Source: Actinomycetota bacterium (lineage in GTDB: Bacteria > Actinomycetota > Actinomycetes > Actinomycetales > Dermatophilaceae). From it: a DNA stretch of 56,406 nt. The notes under the pieces are model-generated. The model made no database searches, was not told the origin of the DNA, and saw nothing but the letters and a program-made list of their open reading frames with translations. Every line of letters starts with the position of its first letter. Position 1 is the stretch's first letter. Where the stretch lies: contig JAIUOP010000019.1 of assembly GCA_020161815.1 (NCBI GenBank), positions 1-56,406 of the forward strand, written 5' to 3'. Below are positions 1-9,236 of this stretch, in pieces. The position numbers and the translations under genes were made by a program.

Positions 1-127
1 CCACGGACCGTGGCGAGGCAGACGACGTCGTGTCGGGCAGATCCCATGACCGTCAGCGGGCAGTTCTCATGACCGCCAGCGGGCAGCTTCGTGGCCGTCT
101 CCGGGCAGTTTCTCGTGGCCGCCGACA
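1..127 (-). mobile_element. End of an IS21-like insertion sequence (rest lies outside the window)
   Basis: Read on the minus strand from 127 leftwards, the sequence starts TGTC and holds four tandem copies of a 22-23 bp unit with core CGGYCAYGRRA-N-CTGCCC. The same four-copy architecture appears, facing the other way, at 56279-56406. IS21-family (IstA/IstB) elements start with TGT and carry several internal repeats at each end, so I infer an IS21-like terminus. No transposase is visible. The element begins exactly where the AbiEi-like reading frame is interrupted. Confidence 0.6.
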
Positions 128-313
128 CTGCACATCGAGAGGGCTGTCGGTCCAGACCTGACCCACGACATAGGCGTTGCGTCGCACACGCATGACCTCA
201 CCTGTCGAAGCCCACGCGGCCAGCTGCGCCGGGCGCACCCCGTAGCGCTGGGCATCAGCCCAGGAGAAGACATCGCCAAGGGCTGCGGCATGGGTTCGAA
301 GTCTTTCGTCCAT
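128..313 (-). pseudogene. Truncated AbiEi-type antitoxin / N-terminal HTH-domain protein
   Basis: The frame starts at ATG 313 and encodes about 62 residues (MDERLRTHAAALGDVFSWAD... RRNAYVVGQ) typical of the N-terminal winged-helix domain of AbiEi-family proteins, which are type IV antitoxins or related solitary regulators often encoded beside ispG-like housekeeping genes. The reading frame runs straight into the IS terminus at 127 and continues as nonsense, so all downstream domains are missing. No AbiEii toxin partner is visible. It is divergent from ispG. The family call rests on the short N-terminal domain only. Confidence 0.6.
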
Positions 314-351
314 GGCTAGATGGTGACCGTTGGCGGCAAACGGCCCAGCGG

Positions 352-360
352 TTATCCACA
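352..360 (+). other. Single consensus DnaA box (TTATCCACA)
   Basis: A perfect match to the classic DnaA box TTATNCACA lies in the divergent intergenic region between the AbiEi fragment and ispG. It is rare by chance in DNA this GC-rich, but it is isolated, with no AT-rich unwinding tract or dnaA/dnaN genes nearby. Confidence 0.35.
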
Positions 361-391
361 CCCTTCCCGGGGATGGGGCACTTCGTCGCAG

Positions 392-470
392 AACAACCGC
401 GGCGGGAGGTAACAACCGCAGCAGAGGGAGCAGCAACCGCGGCGAGAGGTAACAACCGCGGCGTACGGGA
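392..470 (+). repeat. Four short direct repeats upstream of ispG
   Basis: The unit AACAACCGCGGCG(G/A)GAGGT recurs at about 392, 411, 432 and 451, at 19-21 bp spacing (two helical turns). Copy 2 is degenerate and the last copy runs into the ispG -10 region. This phasing suggests a protein-binding array or a local tandem duplication in the ispG promoter. Confidence 0.6.
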
Positions 471-473
471 TAA
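468..473 (+). promoter_or_regulatory. -10 box for ispG
   Basis: GATAAT sits 8 nt before ATG 482, which would give an almost leaderless ispG transcript. No good -35 is seen; the region upstream is the direct-repeat array. Confidence 0.5.
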
Positions 474-481
474 TGGACTGT

Positions 482-1642
<1,161 letters not shown>

Positions 1643-1801
1643 GGCCCCTCCCTGACGAGCCGGTTTCGGCGACCTGGGTCCTCGACAATGCCGACCTTCA
1701 CCGACCCCGCCTGCGCGCGTAGGCCGGCCCGGCATACGGGCTCCTCCGACCCCGACCGGTCCTGGTGCCATGAAGACCGGCCAGACGGAGGTCCCGCATC
1801 C

Positions 1802-1807
1802 TAGGCT
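1802..1807 (+). promoter_or_regulatory. -10 box, leaderless GNAT gene
   Basis: TAGGCT lies exactly 6 nt before GTG 1814. No convincing -35. Confidence 0.5.
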
Positions 1808-1813
1808 GGGCAC

Positions 1814-2659
1814 GTGCTCCGCACGCGCTCCGCGGCCAAGCCGCTCACCCTCGCCGACCGCGACGAGGCGCTGGCCGTGTGCGCGCGTGACCCGGCGCGG
1901 CACGCCTTCGTCGCGGCCCGCATCCTCGAGAGCTCGCGAGTCGGCAGCCTGAGCGGCCTGCTCGGCCACCGCACCGAGGGCGTGCTCGACTCGGTCTGCT
2001 GGGCCAGCGCGAACATCGTCCCAGTCGAGTCGGCCCCGGACTCGCGGTCGGCGTATGCCGATCGGATGCGTCGCTGGCGGGGCAACACCGCCTCGATCCT
2101 CGGTCCGCGGGAGGAGGTGCTCGACCTCTGGAGCCGGCTCGAGCCGCAATGGGGGCCGGCCCGGGCGATCCGTGCTGATCAGCCGCTGATGGTGACACGG
2201 ACGAGGCCCTCCAGCTTGGGCATCGTCGCCGAGGAGCGGGTGCGGCCGGCCCGTGACGAGGACGTCGATGCGATCCTGCCCGCGGCCAGCCACATGTTCA
2301 CCCACGAGATCGGGTACGCGCCCTATGTCGGCTCCAGCCGCGCCTACCGTGGTGCGATCGCCGGCCTGGTCGACCGTGGGCACACGTGGATCTGGCGGGA
2401 GCGCGGAGAGGTGCTCTTCAAGACCGATGTCGGCTCGCTCGCCCTGGGCTGTGCCCAGCTGCAGGGCGTGTGGCTGGCCCCGCACCTGCGCGGACAGGGC
2501 TGGTCGGTGCCCCTCCTCGCCGCGGTCGTCGAGCAGGTCCTCGACCTGGGGGTGCGGGAGGTCAGCCTCTACGTCAACGACTACAACCTGGCCGCTCGTG
2601 CGCTCTACGAGCGGTTGGGTTTCACGACGGTGGGCTCCTTCGCGACCGTCCTGTTGTGA
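1814..2659 (+). CDS. DUF4081 domain-containing GNAT acetyltransferase
   Basis: A 281-residue protein with an N-terminal DUF4081-like half (about 1-135) followed by a GNAT fold. The acetyl-CoA-binding segment reads LQGVWLAPHLRGQGWSVPLL and the end of the fold NDYNLAARALYERLGF. In actinobacteria this family commonly sits directly downstream of ispG (for example the Rv2868c-Rv2867c pair), which supports the assignment. The acceptor substrate is unknown. The GTG 1814 start follows a -10 box with 6 nt spacing, so the mRNA is probably leaderless. Separated from ispG by 171 bp, it has its own promoter. Confidence 0.9.
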   Translation: MLRTRSAAKPLTLADRDEALAVCARDPARHAFVAARILESSRVGSLSGLLGHRTEGVLDSVCWASANIVPVESAPDSRSAYADRMRRWRGNTASILGPREEVLDLWSRLEPQWGPARAIRADQPLMVTRTRPSSLGIVAEERVRPARDEDVDAILPAASHMFTHEIGYAPYVGSSRAYRGAIAGLVDRGHTWIWRERGEVLFKTDVGSLALGCAQLQGVWLAPHLRGQGWSVPLLAAVVEQVLDLGVREVSLYVNDYNLAARALYERLGFTTVGSFATVLL

Positions 2660-2684
2660 ACACTTTGCTACTGATGGGTAACAT
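2654..2684 (+). promoter_or_regulatory. Promoter of the second GNAT gene
   Basis: A -35-like TTGTGA (2654-2659) and a -10 TAACAT (2679-2684) are separated by 19 bp; the -10 is 6 nt before ATG 2691. The -35 overlaps the end of the preceding gene. Confidence 0.5.
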
Positions 2685-2690
2685 GAGGTC

Positions 2691-3563
2691 ATGGTCCAGC
2701 TCGAATGGGCACCACTGACCGACGACGACCTGCCGGCCGTCGCGGAGCTCGCGGGGGCCTGTCTGGCCGTCGACGGCGGCCTGCCGGCCCTGACCCAGGT
2801 GGACTACCTGCGCCGCCTCTTCCGCAGCGGACCGGGGCTGCTCGGGCGCGACGTGACGAATGACGTCGTCGCGGCCGCCGCGCTCTTCCTCGACTCGGGC
2901 GTGCCCGCCGTGACCGGCCTGGTCCATCCCTCCATTCGTCGGGCGGGTGTGGGCGAACAGCTCGCCGAGTGGGTCCGGGGCCAATCTCCCGATCACCCAC
3001 TGCGGCTGGTCATCGAGAACGACAGCCCGGCGGCGCTCGAGTTCGCCTCGCGCATCGGCTTGGTCCTCACCGCCTCCGAGCGGGTCATGCGGCACCGCCT
3101 CAAGCAGGTTCCCCACATCTCGCGGCCGGACGGACTGAGCGTCGAGCCGTGGCGCGATGACACCGTCGAGCTGTTCCACCGGGCATGGTCCGAGTCGTTC
3201 GGGACCCAACCCGGCTTCACGCCCATGTCGCTCGGGGACTGGCGACGGTGGGTCGAGGCGGAGCCGACCTTCCGACCCGACGACTCGCGCGTGGCCCTGG
3301 AGGGCAGCGAGCCGGCGGGATTCGTCGTCCTGTCCGACGACTGGCTCGACCAGGTCGGCGTGGTGCCGGCGTGGCGCGGTCGAGCCCTGGGCGCCCACCT
3401 CGTCGTCCGGTCCCTCTCCGTCCTTGCCAAGGCGGGCTCCCGGCAGGCGTGGCTCTGCGTCGGGGCCGAGAACCCGGCCAAGGCGCTCTACGAGCGGCTG
3501 GGGTTCCGGGTCGAGGGCACGCGGGCGCGCTACAGCGAGCCGCCGAGCCACCTCGCCGGCTGA
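2691..3563 (+). CDS. Tandem-GNAT acetyltransferase (MshD-like architecture)
   Basis: A 290-residue protein with two GNAT-like halves. The first has LVHPSIRRAGVGEQLAEWV; the second, better conserved, has VGVVPAWRGRALGAHLVVRSL and ends ENPAKALYERLGFRVEGT. Two fused GNAT domains at this length recall mycothiol synthase MshD, but I see no specific MshD motif, so the substrate is left open. The start is ATG 2691, apparently leaderless. A strong hairpin follows the stop. Confidence 0.8.
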   Translation: MVQLEWAPLTDDDLPAVAELAGACLAVDGGLPALTQVDYLRRLFRSGPGLLGRDVTNDVVAAAALFLDSGVPAVTGLVHPSIRRAGVGEQLAEWVRGQSPDHPLRLVIENDSPAALEFASRIGLVLTASERVMRHRLKQVPHISRPDGLSVEPWRDDTVELFHRAWSESFGTQPGFTPMSLGDWRRWVEAEPTFRPDDSRVALEGSEPAGFVVLSDDWLDQVGVVPAWRGRALGAHLVVRSLSVLAKAGSRQAWLCVGAENPAKALYERLGFRVEGTRARYSEPPSHLAG

Positions 3564-3574
3564 ACGCCCGAAGA

Positions 3575-3594
3575 GCCCCGGAGTGATCCGGGGC
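3575..3594. terminator. Bidirectional terminator hairpin
   Basis: Perfect 8-bp arms GCCCCGGA/TCCGGGGC with a 4-nt loop, between the convergent GNAT gene and the sugar transporter operon. Confidence 0.7.
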
Positions 3595-3627
3595 CCTTCG
3601 AGTCGTGCGAGGTGGTGACGCCTCAGC

Positions 3628-4731
3628 TCACTTGGTGAGCGGGGAGAGGGTCGGGTCGTTGGCGTAGGCCTCGGCCGCGTTCGCCTTGGTCACGATGACC
3701 GGGGCGAGCAGGTTGGCCGGGACGACCTTGACGCCGTTGTCGTAGGACTTCTCGTCGTTGACGGTCGGCTTCTCGCCCTTCTGGAGGGCGACCACCATGG
3801 CAACGGTCTCCTTGACGAGGTTGCGGGTGTCCTTGTTGATCGTGGAGTACTGCTCACCGGCCATGATCGACTTGACCGACTCGACCTCGGAGTCCTGACC
3901 CGTGACGACCGGGATCGGCTTGCCGGCCGACTTCACCGAGGTGATGATGGCGCGGGCCAAGGTGTCGTTGGGGGAGAGGACGCCGTCGAGCTCGGTGCCG
4001 GTGTAGGAACCAGCCAGCAGGGTGTCCATGCGGTTCTGGGCGTTCTCAGCCTTCCAGCCCTGCGTGACGGCCTGCTCGAACTTGGTCTGGCCCGAGACGA
4101 CCTTGAGGGTGCCGTCGTCGATCTTCGGCTGCAGGACGCTCATCGCACCCTCGAAGAAGACCTTGGCGTTGTTGTCGTCGGGTGAGCCGGCGAAGAGCTC
4201 GACGTTGTACGGGCCGTTCGGCTTCTTGGCCTTCATGCCCTCGAGGAGCGCGGTGCCCTGGAGCACACCGACCTTGAAGTTGTCGTACGCGATGTAGTAG
4301 TCGACGTCCGCGGTGTTGGTCAGGAGCCGGTCGTAGGCGATGACCGTGATGCCCTTCTCCTTGGCCGACTTGAGCTGGCCGCCGAGCTGGCCGCCGTCGA
4401 TGGCGCCGACGACGAGGACCTTGGCGCCCTTGGTGATCATGGCGTCGATCTGGTTCTGCTGCTCCGCGACGCCACCATTGGCGAACTGGACGTCCTGCTT
4501 GAAGCCGGCGCCCGAGAGGTCGTCGTTGAACAGCTTCTCGGCGAGAACCCAGTTCTCCGACGTCTTCTGCGGGAGCGAGACGCCGATGACCGAGTCGGCC
4601 GCGAAGCCGCTGGCGGCCGCTGCGCTTCCGGAGGAGGTGGAACCGCTGGTGCTGTCGCTGCTGCGGCCGCAGCCCGTGAGCGCCAGGCCGGCGACGGCCG
4701 TGACGGCGAGGACCTTGGTGAAAGTCCGCAT
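3628..4731 (-). CDS. chvE: ChvE-type multiple-monosaccharide ABC transporter substrate-binding lipoprotein
   Basis: A secreted sugar-binding protein of periplasmic-binding-protein type 1 (Peripla_BP_4). The 367-residue precursor has a lipoprotein signal peptide with lipobox LALTGC (Cys21), a Ser/Thr/Gly-rich linker, then VIGVSLPQKTSENWVLAEKLF and TVIAYDRLL typical of the ChvE/XylF group that binds xylose, glucose, galactose and similar sugars. The start ATG 4731 follows a GAAGGAC ribosome-binding site. It is the last gene of an operon after the ATPase and permease genes. The exact sugar cannot be read from sequence. Confidence 0.9.
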   Translation of the reverse strand: MRTFTKVLAVTAVAGLALTGCGRSSDSTSGSTSSGSAAAASGFAADSVIGVSLPQKTSENWVLAEKLFNDDLSGAGFKQDVQFANGGVAEQQNQIDAMITKGAKVLVVGAIDGGQLGGQLKSAKEKGITVIAYDRLLTNTADVDYYIAYDNFKVGVLQGTALLEGMKAKKPNGPYNVELFAGSPDDNNAKVFFEGAMSVLQPKIDDGTLKVVSGQTKFEQAVTQGWKAENAQNRMDTLLAGSYTGTELDGVLSPNDTLARAIITSVKSAGKPIPVVTGQDSEVESVKSIMAGEQYSTINKDTRNLVKETVAMVVALQKGEKPTVNDEKSYDNGVKVVPANLLAPVIVTKANAAEAYANDPTLSPLTK

Positions 4732-4823
4732 GTGTCCTTCTTTCTGTGTCCGATACGCCCCGAAGGACGCGGGTGGTTTCTCGTTCGCGGTGGGGGCCGC
4801 GAGGAGTCTGGTGGGGGCGCCGG

Positions 4824-6125
4824 TCAGCTCTCGGTGCTGATCGTGGTGCCGGTGTCCTGGACCGCTGCGCGGGCCGGGTTCTGGGTCTCGAGGTGGGTGG
4901 CCGCAGCAACCCCGCCGTCGCCCGAGTCCTTCTTGCCGGGGAAGAGTCGACCGATGATCGAGGGCTTGCCCTGCTTCTTGCTGTAGAGGTCGAACCAGAC
5001 GGCGATGAGCAGGACCAGGCCCTTGATCATCTGGGTGCGGTCGGCGCCGATGCCCTCGAGCTGGAGGCCGTTGTTGAGGACGGCCATGACCAGACCACCG
5101 ACGATGGAGCCGACGACGGTGCCGACACCACCGGTGACGGCGGCGCCACCGATGAAGACGGCCGCGATCGCGTCGAGCTCCCAGCCGACGCCGTCGAAGG
5201 GGCCGGAGGCGTTGGAACGGGCGACGAACATCATGCCGGCGAGCGCAGCGAGCATCGACATGTTGGCCATGACGAAGAAGTTGACCCGCTTGCTCTTCAC
5301 GCCGGAGAGCTCGGCCGCGTGCCGGTTGCCACCGACGGCGTAGATGTGGCGACCGAGGATCGTCTTGCTCGTGAGGAAGCCGTAGACGATGACGAGCGCG
5401 ACGAGGATGAGGCCGGAGACCGGGAAGCCCTTGGCGCCGGAGGCGATGAGGAGCATCACGCCCATGATGACGGCGCAGATGAGGATCAGGCGGGCCCACA
5501 TGACGCCGGACTCCTCGACCTCGGCGTTGATGCGGGTCAGCTTGGCGCGGTTGCGCAGGGTGCCGACGACGATGAGGGCGCAGCCGAGCAGGCCGAGCAG
5601 CACGGTGAGGTTGTTGTAGCCGGTCGAGGGGCCGACCTCGGGCAGGGAGCCCGCACCGATCACCTGGAACTCCGGGGGCACCGGGATGGTGTTGGACTTG
5701 CCGATGAACTGGTTGAGGCCGCGGAAGAAGAGCATGCCGGCGAGGGTGACGATGAACGCCGGGATGCCGATGTGGGCGGTCCACCAGCCCTGCCAGGCAC
5801 CGATGAGGGCGCCGAAGGCCAGGCCCAGCAGGATCGCGAGGATCCAGTGCAGGCCCCACTCCTTCATCGCCATGGCCACCACGATCCCCACGGCCGCGGA
5901 GACCGAGCCGACCGAGAGGTCGATGTGGCCGGCGATGATGACCATGACCATGCCGATGGCGAGGACGAGGATGTGGGCGTTGCCGCGGATGATGTTGTTG
6001 ACATTGTCCGGGGTCAGCGTGAGGCCATCGGTGCTCCACTGGAAGAACGCGATGAGGAACACGAGGGCACCGATCATGCCCAGCTGGCGGATGTCGCCGC
6101 CGAACAACTTCTTGATGAAGCTCAT
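4824..6125 (-). CDS. mmsB: Multiple-monosaccharide ABC transporter permease (MmsB/GguB-type)
   Basis: A 433-residue integral membrane permease of the branched-chain/ribose (BPD_transp_2) family with about ten hydrophobic segments. It includes the family motif AGHIDLSVGSV near residue 65 and GRHIYAVGGNRHAAELSGV, the cytoplasmic loop that contacts the ATPase. The length, above 400, with an extended C-terminal tail fits the MmsB/XylH subgroup. The start ATG 6125 has an AGGAG site. It lies 27 bp after the ATPase gene and 92 bp before the binding-protein gene, so one operon. Confidence 0.92.
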   Translation of the reverse strand: MSFIKKLFGGDIRQLGMIGALVFLIAFFQWSTDGLTLTPDNVNNIIRGNAHILVLAIGMVMVIIAGHIDLSVGSVSAAVGIVVAMAMKEWGLHWILAILLGLAFGALIGAWQGWWTAHIGIPAFIVTLAGMLFFRGLNQFIGKSNTIPVPPEFQVIGAGSLPEVGPSTGYNNLTVLLGLLGCALIVVGTLRNRAKLTRINAEVEESGVMWARLILICAVIMGVMLLIASGAKGFPVSGLILVALVIVYGFLTSKTILGRHIYAVGGNRHAAELSGVKSKRVNFFVMANMSMLAALAGMMFVARSNASGPFDGVGWELDAIAAVFIGGAAVTGGVGTVVGSIVGGLVMAVLNNGLQLEGIGADRTQMIKGLVLLIAVWFDLYSKKQGKPSIIGRLFPGKKDSGDGGVAAATHLETQNPARAAVQDTGTTISTES

Positions 6126-6152
6126 GGAACTTGACTCCTCGTAGGGTGCGGG

Positions 6153-7754
6153 TCAGGAGGCCTGCTCGGCGGCGACCGAGCTGCTCGATGTCTTGGTCAT
6201 CAGGCGCATGAGGGACTCCTGGTCGGCCTCCGCCTTGTCGAGCACGCCGGTGATGGCGCCCTCGAAGATCGTGTAGATGCGGTCGGAGAGACCCAGCAGC
6301 TCGGGCAGCTCCGAGGAGACGACGATGACGCCCTTACCGGCGGCAGCAAGTCGCTGGATGATCCCGTAGATCTCGAACTTGGCACCCACGTCGATGCCAC
6401 GGGTCGGCTCGTCGAGGATGAGCAGCTCGGGCTCGGTGAAGAGCCACTTCGCGAGGACGACCTTCTGCTGGTTGCCGCCGGAGAGCTTGGCGACCCCCTC
6501 GTCCACGTTGGGTGTCTTGGTGCGCAGTTCGACGCGGAACTTCTCCGCGGCGGCGTACTCCTCGAGGTTGCTCACGACCATGTTGTGCGTGATCTGCTTG
6601 AGCTCGGCGCTGACCGTGGTCGTCTTGATGTCGTCGAGGAGGTTCAGGCCCAGCGTCTTGCGGTCCTCGGTGACGTAGGCGATGTTGGCGTCGATGGCGT
6701 CGGAGACGCTCTTGAGGTGCAGCGGCTTGCCGTCCATGATCATCTCGCCGCTGAGCCAGGTGCCGTAGGACCGACCGAAGATCGAGCGCATGAGCTCGGT
6801 GCGCCCGGCGCCCATGAGCCCGGCGAAGCCGACGATCTCGCCGCGGCGGACGAAGAAGCTCGAGTTCTTGCACACGAGCCGGTCGGTGCGGGTCGGGTGC
6901 TGGACGTTCCAGTTCTTGATCTCGAAGAAGACCTCGCCGATCTGGGGCGTGTGCTCGGGGAAACGCGACTCGAGGTCGCGCCCGACCATGCCGCGGATGA
7001 TCCGGTTCTCGTCGACGCCGTCCTCCTTGACGCGCAGCGTCTCGATGGACTTGCCGTCGCGGATGATGGTGATCGAGTCCGAGATCTGCTCGATCTCGTT
7101 GAGCTTGTGGCTGATCATGATGCAGGTCACGCCCTTGGAGCGCAGGCCGTCCATGATCGCGAGCAGGTGCTGGGAGTCGTTCTCGTTGAGGGCGGCCGTC
7201 GGCTCGTCGAGGATGAGCAGCTTGACGTTCTTGGAGAGGGCCTTGGCGATCTCCACGAGCTGCTGCTTGCCGACGCCGATGTCCTTGATCTTGGTGCTCG
7301 GGTCCTCGCTGAGGCCGACCCGGGCGAGCAGCTCGACCGCGCGCTGACGGGTGGCGACCCAGTCGATGACGCCGCGCTGGGCCTGCTCGTTGCCCAGGAA
7401 GATGTTCTCGGCGATCGACAGCTCGGGGATGAGCGCGAGCTCCTGGTGGATGATGACGATGCCGGCGTGCTCCGAGTCGCGGATGTTGGAGAACTGCACC
7501 GGCTTGCCGTCGAAGAACATCTCACCGGTGTATGACCCGGTGGGCCAGACGCCGGAGAGGACCTTCATGAGGGTCGACTTGCCGGCACCGTTCTCGCCGC
7601 AGATCGCGTGGATCTCGCCCCGCTTGACGACCATGGACACGTCGGAGAGGGCCTTGACGCCCGGGAACTCCTTGGTGATGTTGCGCATCTCGAGGATGAC
7701 CTGGCCCGCAGGTACGCCCGCCCCGCCTGCTGCCTGCTGCTCTGAAGTCGCCAC
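6153..7754 (-). CDS. mmsA: Multiple-monosaccharide ABC transporter ATP-binding protein (MmsA/GguA-type)
   Basis: A 533-residue tandem-ATPase sugar importer subunit. The first domain has Walker [10 protein letters not shown] (53-61) and Walker [10 protein letters not shown] but a divergent signature (VGKQQLVEI). The second lacks a standard Walker A (GLMGAGRTE) but has a perfect signature LSGGNQQKV and [16 protein letters not shown], as is normal in this family. I chose GTG 7754, which has GGAGG 8 nt upstream. An in-frame ATG at 7823 falls inside the promoter and is rejected. First gene of the transporter operon. Confidence 0.93.
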   Translation of the reverse strand: MATSEQQAAGGAGVPAGQVILEMRNITKEFPGVKALSDVSMVVKRGEIHAICGENGAGKSTLMKVLSGVWPTGSYTGEMFFDGKPVQFSNIRDSEHAGIVIIHQELALIPELSIAENIFLGNEQAQRGVIDWVATRQRAVELLARVGLSEDPSTKIKDIGVGKQQLVEIAKALSKNVKLLILDEPTAALNENDSQHLLAIMDGLRSKGVTCIMISHKLNEIEQISDSITIIRDGKSIETLRVKEDGVDENRIIRGMVGRDLESRFPEHTPQIGEVFFEIKNWNVQHPTRTDRLVCKNSSFFVRRGEIVGFAGLMGAGRTELMRSIFGRSYGTWLSGEMIMDGKPLHLKSVSDAIDANIAYVTEDRKTLGLNLLDDIKTTTVSAELKQITHNMVVSNLEEYAAAEKFRVELRTKTPNVDEGVAKLSGGNQQKVVLAKWLFTEPELLILDEPTRGIDVGAKFEIYGIIQRLAAAGKGVIVVSSELPELLGLSDRIYTIFEGAITGVLDKAEADQESLMRLMTKTSSSSVAAEQAS

Positions 7755-7794
7755 CGGGGCGTCACCTCCACGTCGAGGAATTGTTGCTTGGGTG

Positions 7795-7823
7795 AACTTA
7801 TTGCGAACTCGCCAATTGCGCAA
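7795..7823 (-). promoter_or_regulatory. mmsA operon promoter overlapped by a ROK-type operator
   Basis: On the minus strand, -35 TTGCGC (7823-7818) and -10 TAAGTT (7800-7795) are 17 bp apart. The imperfect palindrome TTGCG-13-CGCAA (7801-7823), with further symmetric matches inside, spans the -35 and spacer. That is where a repressor would block polymerase. The ROK regulator just upstream is the obvious candidate. Confidence 0.6.
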
Positions 7824-7845
7824 GCATTCCGGGATCTGTCTCGTG

Positions 7846-9105
7846 CTACGAAACGGTCACGGTTCGCGCGGCCCACGACGAGGGGGCCTCGAGCACCCGC
7901 TCGAGGACGCTGAGCGCCGCGCCGTGCAGGGTGGCCAGGTCCTCGACGGCGGCCCGCTCCAGGCGGGTCGGCGCCCACCGCGCACCGAGGACCCGACGCC
8001 CGAGTTCCTCGCGGATGTCGCGGGCGACGAGGTCGAAGATCGAGGCGTAGAAGCCGCCGAGCACCACGGTGTCCACGTCGACGATGTTCACCATCGTCGC
8101 CGCCGCGACCCCCACGGCACGGGCCGCTTCCTCCAGGGCCCGCTGGGGGCCCTCCGTGCCCGACCCGCCCCCTCGGGCCGCCTCCACGAGTGCGTCGAGG
8201 CCGGCGGTCGGCGGGAGCCCGGCCCGACGCAGCAGGGCCGGCCGGCCGGCATACTGCTCGAGGCAGCCATTGGCCCCACAACTGCACTCCGGACCCCGGG
8301 GGTCCACCGTCGAGTGGCCCACCTCGCCGCCCCACCCGTTCAGGCCGGTCGCCGGGGCCCCGGCGCGCACGACGGCGCCACCGATGCCGACGAACCCGCC
8401 GATGTAGACGAAGTTCTGCTCGTGCGTGGGCTCCTCGAGCATCCGCGCCCGACCCCGGATCTCGGCCCGCGCCGCGAGGTCGGCGTCGTTCCCGGCCGTC
8501 CACGGCAGGTGCGGCAGGCCGCTCTCGGCCCGCAACCGCTCCACGACGGGGACATCCCGCCACCCGAGGTTCGGGGCGAAGCGGACCAGTCCGGTGCTGT
8601 GCTCGATGAGACCGGGTATGCCGACCGCGACCCCGGCCGGGCGCATGCCCGCCGCGCAGGCGTCGTCGACGACGCCCCGCACGAGGGCCCCGAGGCGGGC
8701 GAGCACCGCCTCCGGGTCGCTGCCGGCGAAGTCGCCCTCCACGAGGTGCTCGCGCACGGGGAGTCCGGTCAGGTCGAGGACGGTGACGCCGATGTGGTCG
8801 ACGGCCACCTCGGCCCCGACGCCGACGACGGTGCGTGGAGCCGGGCTGAGGGGGACTCCGGGCCGTCCGGCGCCCTCGCCCAGGCGCGGGGTCAGCTCGG
8901 TGACGAGGTCGGCGTCGATGAGGGTCTCGACGAGGTCGGAGACGGTGGCGCGCGTGAGCCCCGTGTGCTGGGCGACCTTGGCCCGGGTGAGGGGCCGCGT
9001 GGGCTCGAGGATCGTGGAGAGGACCAGGGAGAGGTTGTGCTCGCGGACGAGGTCCTGGCGCGCCGGGCCGCCAGCCCATGTCGACCCCCGCGATGGCCTC
9101 GTCAT
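7846..9105 (-). CDS. ROK-family transcriptional regulator
   Basis: A 419-residue NagC/XylR-like regulator: an N-terminal winged HTH ([23 protein letters not shown], about 40-62) followed by a sugar-kinase-like ROK domain with the zinc motif [12 protein letters not shown]. It probably represses the mmsA-mmsB-chvE genes, which follow in the same direction after a 91-bp gap holding a promoter and operator, and is relieved by the imported sugar or its phosphate. The start ATG 9105 follows TATCGT by 6 nt. The HTH and zinc motif are visible; the target is inferred from position. Confidence 0.9.
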   Translation of the reverse strand: MTRPSRGSTWAGGPARQDLVREHNLSLVLSTILEPTRPLTRAKVAQHTGLTRATVSDLVETLIDADLVTELTPRLGEGAGRPGVPLSPAPRTVVGVGAEVAVDHIGVTVLDLTGLPVREHLVEGDFAGSDPEAVLARLGALVRGVVDDACAAGMRPAGVAVGIPGLIEHSTGLVRFAPNLGWRDVPVVERLRAESGLPHLPWTAGNDADLAARAEIRGRARMLEEPTHEQNFVYIGGFVGIGGAVVRAGAPATGLNGWGGEVGHSTVDPRGPECSCGANGCLEQYAGRPALLRRAGLPPTAGLDALVEAARGGGSGTEGPQRALEEAARAVGVAAATMVNIVDVDTVVLGGFYASIFDLVARDIREELGRRVLGARWAPTRLERAAVEDLATLHGAALSVLERVLEAPSSWAARTVTVS

Positions 9106-9111
9106 GGACGA

Positions 9112-9140
9112 ACGATAACCCGCATCGGAGCATTTGTTCA
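9112..9140 (-). promoter_or_regulatory. Promoter of the ROK regulator
   Basis: Minus strand: -35 TGAACA (9140-9135), 17-bp spacer, -10 TATCGT (9117-9112), then 6 nt to ATG 9105. Predicted leaderless. Confidence 0.6.
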
Positions 9141-9236
9141 GGGGGCTGGCGAAATGACTTCGAGACTGGCCGTGGGTGGCCGATATCCTGTCCGGGTCGT
9201 CCTCCCCCCACCCCGTCCTGGAGTCCGCCCGTGGCC

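Noticed and set aside
7755..7823. Upstream ATG start (7823) for the sugar ATPase
   Set aside because: It lies inside the promoter; GTG 7754 has a good ribosome-binding site and fits the family.
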